Counted from the first letter of the stretch, positions 1 through 6,647 are shown. The stretch is DNA of 11,247 nt from Thermoplasmata archaeon (GCA_003561665.1 PWVY01000275.1:1-11247); one strand, 5' to 3'. Notes: generated by a model not told the origin, from the letters alone. A program made the numbers and translations.

Positions 1-146
1 TCCACGTGCTCGACGAAGCCCTCGAAGCCACACACCACAACCCGCACGGCGGCTTCGACGCCGTGCTCGAAGGATACACCCCCACCCACCGCGACGAGGT
101 CCTAAACCAGCTCGAAGAGGTCCAAACACGCGGCCGATACCGATGA
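1..146 (+). CDS. C-terminal fragment of an unidentified protein
   Basis: An open frame enters from the left edge (first full codon at 3) and stops at TGA 144-146, leaving about 47 C-terminal residues. The tail contains HNPHGGFDAVLEGY and a charged, probably helical end (THRDEVLNQLEEVQTRGRYR). Its C-ending codons match the neighbouring genes, which supports it as real coding sequence. I do not recognise the family from this fragment and assign no function. The next gene starts 75 bases downstream with its own TATA-like box, so the two are probably transcribed separately. Confidence 0.6.
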   Translation, partial: HVLDEALEATHHNPHGGFDAVLEGYTPTHRDEVLNQLEEVQTRGRYR

Positions 147-190
147 ACCCCCCTCCAACCCTCTTCGAAGACGGGGAACAACCATCACCC

Positions 191-199
191 ACTTTAACA
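191..199 (+). promoter_or_regulatory. TATA-like box for the metalloprotease lipoprotein gene
   Basis: The short AT-rich stretch ACTTTAACA lies in a C-rich intergenic region. Its centre is about 27 bases before the ATG at 222, the spacing expected of an archaeal TATA box when transcription starts at or next to the start codon. No Shine-Dalgarno is visible (the bases just before the ATG are a run of C), which fits a leaderless mRNA. This is an inference from position and composition only. Confidence 0.45.
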
Positions 200-221
200 C
201 CCACTCACCTCACCCCCCCGC

Positions 222-1121
222 ATGCGGGACCAAGCAGGCCACCGAATCAAGCTCTTCGTCCCCCTTCTCCTGATCACCACCCTCACAACAGGATGCATGC
301 AGCTTGCCGACGTTTTCCAACCCACCACCCCCCAAGGCCCAGGGGACGCTTACCCGGACTACTTGGGCACCGATGCGAGCACCATCGTCGTCGAGATCAG
401 TCACGCACCCGGTGCGCTTTGGGACGAAGACACCCCCGCCGAGCAACACTTCGTACAGGAAATCGAACGGATCACGAACAAGAACGTCGAGATCGTGACC
501 AACGCGTCGATCCCCGCTAAAGGCGACGATTACATCTACAGCATCACCGAACTCATCGACTTCCATAAACAGCATCAAACGGTCGAGGCCACCGAGGATC
601 GCGTCGTCATGCACGCTCTGTTCCTCGACGGGAAGCTCGGAGGCCACATCGCGGGCGTGGCCTTCGCCCCGCACGCCTTCGCCATCTTCAAGGGCTCCAT
701 CCAGGAAGCCACGTGCCCGAACGATGAGCCCGCCTGTTATGGGATCGCCCAACCCGATCCAGAAACGTGCACCGAAGAGGAAGACCCTCTTACGGCGTGC
801 CAGCCTGTTCGTCAAGGCGTCGAGGAGTGGAAGCTCACACGCGCCGTAGCTATCCATGAAGCCGGTCACCTCTTCGGGCTCGTCAACTGCCCCCTACCCA
901 TGGTCGAGGACCGTGAGATGACGGATGACCCGCGGCCTGAAACGGACGATAACCCTGGGCTATGCCATTCTGAGAACGACGAGTCCGTGATGTACTGGCA
1001 GGTCGCCGTCGCGAACGACGACATCCTGGACCTTCTGGAGGAGGGGGATGTTCCCTGGCAGTTCGATGAGCATGATATCCAGGACGCTCGTGCCTTCCAG
1101 AGCGAACAGGGAAGCGGTTAG
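222..1121 (+). CDS. Secreted lipoprotein, HExxH zinc metalloprotease-like
   Basis: This 299-residue protein probably acts as a membrane-anchored extracytoplasmic peptidase. Residues 8-24 form a hydrophobic signal segment ending in a lipobox-like LTTGC with Cys25 as the likely lipidated residue. The catalytic-type motif is HEAGHLFGLVNC: His212 and His216 would bind zinc and Glu213 would be the general base. Gly219 is also conserved as in metzincins, but Asn222 sits where metzincins place the third ligand (His or Asp). Downstream, CHSENDESVMYW (Cys248, His249, Met257) resembles a Met-turn region. From memory, related secreted proteins carry HExGHxxGLVNxGxPM followed by HC...CxMYY, and this protein fits that pattern, with LVNCPLPM here. 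Four more cysteines lie at about 165-195 in an Asp/Glu-rich loop. The start was chosen because it gives a complete signal peptide and has a TATA-like box 27 bases upstream. The substrate is unknown, and activity is uncertain because of the third-ligand question. Confidence 0.8.
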   Translation: MRDQAGHRIKLFVPLLLITTLTTGCMQLADVFQPTTPQGPGDAYPDYLGTDASTIVVEISHAPGALWDEDTPAEQHFVQEIERITNKNVEIVTNASIPAKGDDYIYSITELIDFHKQHQTVEATEDRVVMHALFLDGKLGGHIAGVAFAPHAFAIFKGSIQEATCPNDEPACYGIAQPDPETCTEEEDPLTACQPVRQGVEEWKLTRAVAIHEAGHLFGLVNCPLPMVEDREMTDDPRPETDDNPGLCHSENDESVMYWQVAVANDDILDLLEEGDVPWQFDEHDIQDARAFQSEQGSG

Positions 1122-1135
1122 GTTCCGGTCGGAGA

Positions 1136-1143
1136 CCTTAACC
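1136..1143 (+). promoter_or_regulatory. TATA-like box for the RdgB-type gene
   Basis: The motif CCTTAACC lies about 28 bases before the GTG at 1168. It resembles the box before the preceding gene (shared TTAAC core) at nearly the same distance from the start codon. Only 46 bases separate the two coding regions. The box is positional support for the 1168 start and for a leaderless transcript. Confidence 0.45.
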
Positions 1144-1167
1144 TGCCCTATCGTGTGCCTTCGCACT

Positions 1168-1731
1168 GTGTCCAAGATCACGTTCGTCACAGGGAACCAG
1201 GGGAAGCTCTCCGAGGCACGTGAACGGTTGGAACCGCTCGGTTTCACGGTGAAGAGCGATGCGCGGGGTTACACCGAGATCCAGAGCGATGATCTTCTCT
1301 CGGTATGTCGGTTCGGTCTCCGAGAGTTGGAGGGAAGCCTGGAGGCTCCCTTCATGCTCGAGGACTCGGGGTTGTTCGTGGACGCCCTGGATGGGTTCCC
1401 CGGGGTGTACGCGTCTTTCGCCTACGGAACGCTTGGCAACGATGGGATCTTGTCCCTTCTGCGCGATGTGGAGGAGCGGTCGGCCCGGTTCCGTTCCGTG
1501 ATCGGATTCCAGGACGGGAGTGACGCGGTCTTCTTGGAAGGCATCGTGGAGGGGCGCATCGCTCATGAGAAGAGAGGTGACGCTGGGTTCGGTTTCGACC
1601 CCATCTTCGTCCCGGAGGGGCAGGAGCGAACGTTCGCGGAGATGACGCAAGCGGAGAAAGGGCGTCTGAGCCATCGAGGCCAAGCGTTGGATGCGCTCGT
1701 TGATCACGTCAACGCGGACGGTCAGGGGTAA
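1168..1731 (+). CDS. Non-canonical purine NTP pyrophosphatase (RdgB/HAM1, XTP/dITP diphosphatase)
   Basis: This cytoplasmic house-cleaning enzyme is predicted to hydrolyse dITP/XTP to the monophosphate and pyrophosphate, keeping deaminated purines out of DNA and RNA. The 187 residues match the usual length of the family. Visible motifs are the N-terminal TGNQGK (Asn10, Lys13) followed by Glu16, the catalytic/metal region EDSGL (Glu65, Asp66) in EDSGLFVDALDGFPGVYAS, the base-recognition segment FGFDPIF (141-147), and the C-terminal SHRGQAL (Ser168, His169, Arg170). The frame is open further upstream, to an ATG at 1048 inside the metalloprotease gene. GTG 1168 is preferred because the homologous protein begins directly with VSKITFVTGNQGK and a TATA-like box lies 28 bases before it. 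GTG 1153 is a less likely alternative. The last 10 bases overlap the end of the convergent VOC gene. Confidence 0.93.
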   Translation: MSKITFVTGNQGKLSEARERLEPLGFTVKSDARGYTEIQSDDLLSVCRFGLRELEGSLEAPFMLEDSGLFVDALDGFPGVYASFAYGTLGNDGILSLLRDVEERSARFRSVIGFQDGSDAVFLEGIVEGRIAHEKRGDAGFGFDPIFVPEGQERTFAEMTQAEKGRLSHRGQALDALVDHVNADGQG

Positions 1732-2114
1732 GAGAAGAACTGAAGGTGGTACCCATCGGGGTCGCGAACGGTGAAGCGCCGAATCCCCCAGGGTTTCTCT
1801 TCCGGTTCCTGCTCGACGGGCGCTCCCTCGTTCTCAACGAGGCGCTCGTAGTACTTGTCGACATCATCCACTTCGAAGCAGAGGTTCAAGCCCACGCCCC
1901 GGGGTTTCTCTTCGAGCTCTTTGCGGTACGCGTCGTCTTGCACCGTAGCGTCGTCGTGCAACCAAAGCGTGATGGTGTTGCTTCTCAACTCGACGAACCC
2001 GTCGTCCTCGCCTGCGACGACGAACCCGAGCACGTCTTGGTAGAAGCGTTTCGATTCCTCGAGGTCTGACGGGAAGATCATGGGCGTCGTGTTTCGAAGC
2101 ATAGGGACCCTCAT
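1722..2114 (-). CDS. VOC (glyoxalase/bleomycin-resistance fold) protein
   Basis: This is a 130-residue protein of the vicinal oxygen chelate superfamily with the usual two beta-alpha-beta-beta-beta modules. The first module includes SDLEESKRFYQDVLGF (about 16-31). The second includes FEVDDVDKYYERL (80-92) and the typical ending RDPDGYHLQFF (117-127). At the positions where metal-dependent members carry His/Glu ligands, this protein appears to have hydrophobic or neutral residues: NTTPMIF in the first strand, GLNLCF in the middle, and HLQF rather than an E-containing strand at the end. A non-metal, small-molecule-binding role like bleomycin-binding proteins is therefore possible; the ligand is unknown. 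The ATG at 2114 gives a full-length domain, and a second Met four codons later is an alternative. No convincing TATA box was seen. The gene converges on the RdgB-type gene with a 10-bp overlap of 3' ends. Confidence 0.85.
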   Translation of the reverse strand: MRVPMLRNTTPMIFPSDLEESKRFYQDVLGFVVAGEDDGFVELRSNTITLWLHDDATVQDDAYRKELEEKPRGVGLNLCFEVDDVDKYYERLVENEGAPVEQEPEEKPWGIRRFTVRDPDGYHLQFFSYP

Positions 2115-2262
2115 GTGTCCAGAGCTGCCCTGGGCACGCTTTCCCCCAGAGAGCTAACCAGGCTTGAGCGTTTGGGCGAAGGCCCCTTGTCCCGCGGAGC
2201 GGTCCCCGCAGAGGGTAGGCTTCTTGGTGAGAACCGTGGATGACGGTGTGGGAGTTCGTACC

Positions 2263-4821
2263 ATGAAGAGGCTGTTGACCGCGATCGTAACGTTGGTCCT
2301 TGTAGCAGGAAGCATCCCCGCGGCGGGGAGCCTGATCGGGACCGAGCAAGCCCAAGAGAGCGACATCCTGGATGAAGCCACGATCGTTCGGGACGCGTAC
2401 GGTGTGCCCCACATCTACGCAGATACCGAAGAGGCGTTGTGGTATGCGAACGGGTACGCGCAAGCCGAAGACCGATTGTGGGCCATGGACCTTCTTCGCC
2501 ACCTCGCCTACGGGGAAGGTGCAAGCGTCGTGGGCCCGGGCGGAGGCATCCTCGAGATGGATCTAAACACGCGGCAAAGCCTCTACAGCGAAGATGAGCT
2601 TCAAGCCATGTACGACGATCCCAACATCGGTGACGCCTTCCGGGAGGCCGTGGTGGCGTTCTCGGACGGCGTGAATCACGCCGCGACCGAGATGCAAGCC
2701 ACCGGCGAGATGCCGGCCGAGTTCGCGGCCCTCCAACACGCCTTCATGCCCTGGGAACCCATCGACACCGTCGCCGTGGCAAGCTTCCTGTTGGCCCAGT
2801 TCGGCGTGTCAGGCGGCGCCGAAGTCAGCAACGCGCAGCTTTTTGGAACCTTGGACGAAACGCTCGGTGCGAACGCATGGGAGGCCTTCGGGGACATCGT
2901 GTGGTTCGAGCACGAGGAAGCCTACCCCACCATCCCCGGACCCTACGACGCCCCCGAAGACCCACAAGGCGAGCCGAAAGCAAGCTTCCAGGACGTCCCC
3001 CCCGAGCAACGAGAAGCAACGGACGCCGCGAAAGGCGCTGTCAGCTTCGGGCTGGACCATGAAGCCGTCCTCCCGTCCTTCGGGTTCTTCGAAGGGGAAA
3101 GCATCAACTTCCAGCTTGGCAGCAACGCGCTCCTTGTCAGCCCCGACCTCTCCCAGACCGGGGAAGCCCTCATGGGAGGGGGCCCCCAGATGGGGTACTT
3201 CGTTCCCCAAGTCCCCTACGAGGTTGGTCTGCATGGCCCCGGCATCGCCGCCGAAGGCATGGGGATCACGGGAGCCCCCGGCGTCATCATCGGCACCATG
3301 GAGAACTTCAGCGTCACCGTCACCAGCGGCATCAGCGACCAGATCGATAAGGTCGCCCTCCCCGCGGAAGGCGAACGCAGCTACGATTGGGACGGCGAGG
3401 TCAAGGAGCTGGATTGTCGCGTGGAAGAGCACACCCTGTTCACGCCCCCCGCCCTCTACGATCCCCAAAGCGGGGACCCGCCCGTGAACGTGGTGCACCA
3501 AGAGGTGTGCATGAGTCACCTGGGCCCCGTCACGGACATCACGTACGATGATGAGGGGGAGCCCGCGTGGTTCTTCACCGAGCACAGCGCCTCCAGAGGC
3601 GAAGAGGTTCGCTCCGCCGTTCAATGGCTCACGGTCAGCCAACGCGAGGACGCCAGCGACTTCCAAGACATGTTCGAGGACTTCTCGTTCACGTTCAACT
3701 TCCACTACGCAGGCCTCGACGAAGACGATGAAGAAACGATCTGTTTCTTCCACGTCGGCAAACAACCCGTACGCAACGCCGCATTGGATCCCCGGTTGCC
3801 CACGCCCGCAGGCGACGAATGGTCCTGGGAAGGAGCGCTCACCGGCGAGGAGTTGCCCTGGGACTGCGACCCCGAGACGGGGTACTACGCGAACTGGAAC
3901 AACCTCCCCCAAGAAGGATGGACCAGCGGGGACGCGCGCGAATTATGGGGCTCGATGCACCGGGTGGACAAACTCGACACGATCACGCAACAAGCCCTCG
4001 ACGACAACGAGGGGAAGCTCGATCTTGACGATGTGAAAACCATCCTCGAAGACGCGGCCACGCACAGCCAGCTTGCCCACGGCATCGTTCCCCTCCTCCT
4101 CGACAACGCCCCCGACTGGGTGCAAGACGGGGGCACCCAAGCGCTCGAGGAATGGCGCAATCTCGACTACACCTGGGAGATCGACGAGGACGGGTACTAC
4201 CATCCCGGCATGACCGTGTTCGAGCGCGTCACCGAGGAGCTCTTGCACCTCGTCTTCGACGACGAGCTTGGCGAACACGTTCGCGACGTGACATGGTCCC
4301 CCTTGGAATCCAGCGACCCGCACGCGGGCGACCATGGCCAGCACGCGAACAAGTTCGCCGTGCTCCGCGATGCCCTCATGGGCACCACGGACCAGGACTG
4401 GTGCAACAACGTGAACACGGACCAGGAGGAAACGTGCAAGCTGCTCATCGGGCAAGCCTTCTCGAACACGGGCTTGAACGTGACCCACACGGAGGAGATC
4501 CCGTTGACGCCCGAGCACGAGTCCCCGTTCACGTCCCTGGGCCTTGGCCCCGCGTACACGATCCCGATGACGAACCGGGCCACATACTACCATTTCCACG
4601 TGGGGAGCGATGTATCCCAGAGCTTTGCTACGCTTCCGCCTGGGGCGTCAGGCCACGTGAACGCGGTCGACGCGTTCTTCCTCTTGGCTTTGGGCATGGA
4701 GCCCGCGCACATGGGTGACCAGCTTGCCTTGTACGTTGACTTCGAACTCAAAGAAGTGCCCTGGACGCAAGACGAAGCGATGGAGGATGCCACGGAGGTA
4801 CGGCACCTGATCGTGCCCTAG
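2263..4821 (+). CDS. Secreted penicillin acylase family (S45) Ntn hydrolase
   Basis: This 852-residue precursor belongs to the N-terminal nucleophile amidases that cleave acyl side chains from amides such as penicillins, acyl-homoserine lactones or lipopeptides. A Sec-type signal peptide covers about 1-22 (MKRLL, then a hydrophobic core, then PAAGS). The alpha-chain signature VRDAYGVPHIYAD starts near residue 42, followed by ANGYAQAEDRLWAMDLLRH. The self-processing site is Gly286-Ser287-Asn288 in FQLGSNALLV, so Ser287 should become the N-terminal nucleophile of the beta chain. The predicted chains (about 260 and 566 residues) match family norms. GGGPQMGYFVPQ and GAPGVIIG...VTVTSGISDQID (about 306-365) fit conserved substrate-pocket segments of the family. 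The sequence is rich in Asp/Glu. The ATG at 2263 was chosen because it begins a clean signal peptide; upstream in-frame TTG 2164 and GTG 2236/2248 add residues not typical of export. The true substrate cannot be read from the sequence. Confidence 0.92.
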   Translation: MKRLLTAIVTLVLVAGSIPAAGSLIGTEQAQESDILDEATIVRDAYGVPHIYADTEEALWYANGYAQAEDRLWAMDLLRHLAYGEGASVVGPGGGILEMDLNTRQSLYSEDELQAMYDDPNIGDAFREAVVAFSDGVNHAATEMQATGEMPAEFAALQHAFMPWEPIDTVAVASFLLAQFGVSGGAEVSNAQLFGTLDETLGANAWEAFGDIVWFEHEEAYPTIPGPYDAPEDPQGEPKASFQDVPPEQREATDAAKGAVSFGLDHEAVLPSFGFFEGESINFQLGSNALLVSPDLSQTGEALMGGGPQMGYFVPQVPYEVGLHGPGIAAEGMGITGAPGVIIGTMENFSVTVTSGISDQIDKVALPAEGERSYDWDGEVKELDCRVEEHTLFTPPALYDPQSGDPPVNVVHQEVCMSHLGPVTDITYDDEGEPAWFFTEHSASRGEEVRSAVQWLTVSQREDASDFQDMFEDFSFTFNFHYAGLDEDDEETICFFHVGKQPVRNAALDPRLPTPAGDEWSWEGALTGEELPWDCDPETGYYANWNNLPQEGWTSGDARELWGSMHRVDKLDTITQQALDDNEGKLDLDDVKTILEDAATHSQLAHGIVPLLLDNAPDWVQDGGTQALEEWRNLDYTWEIDEDGYYHPGMTVFERVTEELLHLVFDDELGEHVRDVTWSPLESSDPHAGDHGQHANKFAVLRDALMGTTDQDWCNNVNTDQEETCKLLIGQAFSNTGLNVTHTEEIPLTPEHESPFTSLGLGPAYTIPMTNRATYYHFHVGSDVSQSFATLPPGASGHVNAVDAFFLLALGMEPAHMGDQLALYVDFELKEVPWTQDEAMEDATEVRHLIVP

Positions 4822-4977
4822 GATGCGGCCTTGCTCGTTGCCTCGCAGTGGGGGTGCGGGCTGAAGGTTCTTACCGAGGGGGCGCTTGGCCGTTTGCATG
4901 ATGCGGCCTCAAGGCTCCCTCGGCGTCCTGCAGGAGCGTCAGCTTGTGGCCGGGCTCGCGTTCGAGGGGAGCACATT

Positions 4978-4983
4978 GAGGTG
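4978..4983 (+). promoter_or_regulatory. Shine-Dalgarno before the small membrane protein
   Basis: GAGGTG lies six bases before the GTG at 4990 and matches the anti-Shine-Dalgarno end of 16S rRNA. It supports the 4990 start over the much longer open frame from 4831. Confidence 0.5.
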
Positions 4984-4989
4984 GGGCGC

Positions 4990-5193
4990 GTGAGCGAGGT
5001 GCGCCCGCTTCACAAGTCACCGCGCCAGTTGGCGCTGGTCATCGTCGTGTTCGTCGTCATCCTTGGCGTGCCGGTGGGATTGTTCTTGCGGGCGGGGAAG
5101 TGGGAGTGGGCGGTGGGCTTCTTGGGGGCGTGGTGTTTGATGGTGCTTGCAACAGCGGGCGCGTTGCGTCGTGCGGTGAAGAAGAACGGGTAG
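4990..5193 (+). CDS. Small two-helix membrane protein, unknown function
   Basis: This is a 67-residue protein with a polar, basic N-terminus and two predicted transmembrane helices: about 15-34 (LALVIVVFVVILGVPVGLFL) and about 41-59 (AVGFLGAWCLMVLATAGAL). It ends in a basic RRAVKKNG, which favours a cytoplasmic C-terminus. I do not recognise the family. The start rests on GTG 4990 with a GAGGTG ribosome-binding site. The open frame extends upstream to 4831, but that part encodes an Arg/Ala-rich segment that looks non-coding. Only 15 bases separate its stop from the transporter start on the same strand, so co-transcription with the transporter is likely and an accessory role is possible. Confidence 0.6.
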   Translation: MSEVRPLHKSPRQLALVIVVFVVILGVPVGLFLRAGKWEWAVGFLGAWCLMVLATAGALRRAVKKNG

Positions 5194-5208
5194 GGTCACG
5201 TTGAAGGG

Positions 5209-6153
5209 ATGGAGGGGGTTGGCCGGGGTGTGCATCGTGGCAAGGGCATGGCGTATGGGGCCTTGGTGACGGTGCAGTTGTTGTTCGCGACGTTGCCGGT
5301 GGCGGGCAAGTTAGGGTTGGAGGGGTTGCATCCGACGGTGTTCGTTGCGATTCGTGTGGCGTTGGGGACGGGTTGTTTGTTCGCGTTGGAGCGTTTGGTG
5401 CATGCGAGCCCGATCCCGTCGAGCGGGGATTTGGCTCGGTTGGCGTTGTTCGCGGTGTTCGGGGTCGTGTTGAATCAGGGCTTGTTCATGTGGGGGTTGG
5501 ATTTCACGACGGCGGTGAACGCGACGTTGTTCATGACGGTCATCCCGGTGTTCACGTACGCGATCGCGGTGGGGTTCGGTTACGAGGTGTTGGGGGCCAA
5601 GCGGTTGGGGGGCATCGTGTTGGCGTTGGTGGGCGTTTTGGTGTTGCTTGATCCGCGTCGGTTCACGATGGGGGATGTGGGGAATTTGTTGATCTTGGCG
5701 AACACGTTCTCGTACGCGTTGTATTTGGTGATCAGTCGGCCGATCTTGTCGAGGGTGCCGCCGTTGACGGCGATCTCGTGGATCTTCTTGTTCGGGGGGT
5801 TGATGTTGGTGCCGATCGCGTGGGTGCAGGCGGGGGCGGGGGCGTTCGTGGTGGATGCGCGTTCGGCGTGGATCCTTGCTTACGTGGTGTTGGGGCCGAC
5901 CGCGACGGTGTACGCGTTGAATCTGTGGGCGTTGAAGCGTGTGGCGTCGAGCACGGTGGCGGCGTTCATTTACTTGCAACCGATCGCGGGCGTGTTCTTC
6001 GCGTGGTGGATCTTGGGGGAGGCAGTGGTGGGGCGTACGTTCGTTGCGGCGGCGTTGGTGTTCTGTGGCGTGGCGTTGGTGACGCTGGGGCGGGAGCCTG
6101 CGGTGGCTGCTGAGGTGGAGGAGGGTGGGGAGGCTCAGGGTGCGTCGGTTTGA
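5209..6153 (+). CDS. EamA/DMT-superfamily transporter
   Basis: This integral membrane protein has 314 residues and about ten transmembrane helices arranged as two EamA repeats (about 15-148 and 158-297). Repeat one carries NQGLFMWGLDFTTAVNATL, then VIPVFTYAIAVGFGYEVLGAKRLGGIVLALVGVLVL. Repeat two carries GPTATVYALNLWALKRVASSTV, then YLQPIAGVFFAWWILGE and GVALV. These are the usual closing-helix patterns of drug/metabolite transporters, which typically export amino acids or other small metabolites; the substrate is unknown. The hydrophilic tail is Glu-rich. Start choice is uncertain: ATG 5209, GTG 5230 and ATG 5248 are all in frame before the first helix. Codon use differs from the neighbours, with Leu mostly TTG, Val GTG and Ala GCG, whereas nearby genes prefer C-ending codons. 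Its final 19 bases overlap the convergent OsmC gene. Confidence 0.9.
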   Translation: MEGVGRGVHRGKGMAYGALVTVQLLFATLPVAGKLGLEGLHPTVFVAIRVALGTGCLFALERLVHASPIPSSGDLARLALFAVFGVVLNQGLFMWGLDFTTAVNATLFMTVIPVFTYAIAVGFGYEVLGAKRLGGIVLALVGVLVLLDPRRFTMGDVGNLLILANTFSYALYLVISRPILSRVPPLTAISWIFLFGGLMLVPIAWVQAGAGAFVVDARSAWILAYVVLGPTATVYALNLWALKRVASSTVAAFIYLQPIAGVFFAWWILGEAVVGRTFVAAALVFCGVALVTLGREPAVAAEVEEGGEAQGASV

Positions 6154-6557
6154 GGGTTGGCGGTCCAGGAGAGTTGGGGGGGTGTTTCGAGGGTGGCGAG
6201 GACGCTGCAGTATTTCTCGACGCTGAGTTCGCATGCGTCTTGGAGGTCTTTCTTGGTGACGTCGCCGGCGACCTCGTAGGTGAGGTGGATGTCTTCGAAG
6301 CGTCGGGGGTGGTCTTCGCGGCGGGTTGCTTGGGCGTGGACGCGTAGGTCGATAACGTCGTATTTCTTCTTCTCGAGGATGATGCGGACATCGATGAGGC
6401 TGCAAGCGGCGGCGCTTGCGAGGAGCAGTTCGACGGGGGTGGGGCCTTCGCCGCCGGGCTCGGTTTTGCTGTCCATGGTGAAGGTGTGCCCGCTGGGTGT
6501 CGTCGTGGTCATGACGTTCTCGGTGTCGTGGTCGACGGTGAGTTCCACGGTCGTCAT
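6135..6557 (-). CDS. OsmC-family protein
   Basis: This is a 140-residue cytoplasmic protein of the OsmC/Ohr superfamily, whose members reduce organic hydroperoxides through a pair of active-site cysteines or have related redox roles. It carries the core GPTPVELLLASAAACSLIDV (38-57), with Glu43 and Cys52, and the later CELSVEKYCSVLATLE (109-124), with Cys117. Cys52 and Cys117 are placed as the catalytic pair. The pattern looks closer to the broad OsmC/YhfA-like group than to true Ohr, so peroxidase activity is an inference. The ATG at 6557 gives full family length, and a TATA-like stretch lies about 26 bases upstream. The gene is divergent from the giant protease and overlaps the transporter end by 19 bp. 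Confidence 0.9.
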   Translation of the reverse strand: MTTVELTVDHDTENVMTTTTPSGHTFTMDSKTEPGGEGPTPVELLLASAAACSLIDVRIILEKKKYDVIDLRVHAQATRREDHPRRFEDIHLTYEVAGDVTKKDLQDACELSVEKYCSVLATLETPPQLSWTANPQTDAP

Positions 6558-6578
6558 CGTGTTCGTGAAGGGGGCGTG

Positions 6579-6588
6579 TTAGGAAAAG
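6579..6588 (-). promoter_or_regulatory. Possible TATA-like element for the OsmC gene
   Basis: Read on the minus strand, the stretch around CCTTTTCCTAAC has its centre about 26 bases before the OsmC ATG. It is the only T-rich patch at that distance and would again give a nearly leaderless transcript. The match to a TATA consensus is weak. Confidence 0.3.
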
Positions 6589-6635
6589 GCTCCCCCTGGG
6601 CTGGGGTGTTCCCCCTCCTAGTTCTATAGGCTCGT

Positions 6636-6647
6636 CAATATATTAAT
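6636..6647 (+). promoter_or_regulatory. Strong AT-rich TATA box for the S8+S1 protease gene
   Basis: CAATATATTAAT is the most AT-rich run in the window, in otherwise GC-rich DNA. As an archaeal TATA box it would set a transcription start near 6665-6670 and leave a 5' leader of about 40 bases before the ATG at 6710. The nearby upstream CTATAGG (6624-6630) is a possible second element. The call rests on composition and spacing. Confidence 0.55.

Noticed and set aside
143..520. Plus-strand open frame of 125 codons across the start of the metalloprotease gene
   Set aside because: It is Pro/His/Arg-rich with no motif, and it overlaps the lipoprotein gene in another frame.
1048..1167. Upstream ATG extension of the RdgB-type gene
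   Set aside because: The extra 40 residues overlap the metalloprotease gene and match nothing in the family. GTG 1168 gives the standard N-terminus and sits at the right distance from a TATA-like box.
2164..2262. TTG-initiated N-terminal extension of the acylase
   Set aside because: It would bury the signal peptide behind about 33 polar residues. ATG 2263 begins a standard Sec signal.
2809..3912. Long minus-strand open frame (367 codons) inside the acylase gene
   Set aside because: It is a shadow of the GC-rich acylase coding sequence, with no recognisable domain. The acylase frame carries all family motifs on the plus strand.
4822..4909. Ten-base direct repeat GATGCGGCCT at 4822-4831 and 4900-4909
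   Set aside because: Two short copies 78 bases apart in GC-rich DNA are plausible by chance, and no insertion-element ends or other structure are associated with them.
4954..4972. tRNA T-arm-like hairpin (GTTCGAG loop with a partial stem)
   Set aside because: The stem has a mismatch, and no matching acceptor, D-arm or anticodon arm could be found at the expected distances upstream.
4831..4989. Longer form of the small membrane protein
   Set aside because: The upstream part is Arg/Ala/Gly-rich without any pattern, and a ribosome-binding site points to GTG 4990.
5311..6405. Long minus-strand open frame (364 codons) opposite the transporter
   Set aside because: Its product is a low-complexity Arg/His/Pro/Gln-rich chain that mirrors the TTG/GTG-rich codons of the EamA gene. 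The plus strand has clear transmembrane and family motifs, and the minus-strand OsmC gene uses a different frame.
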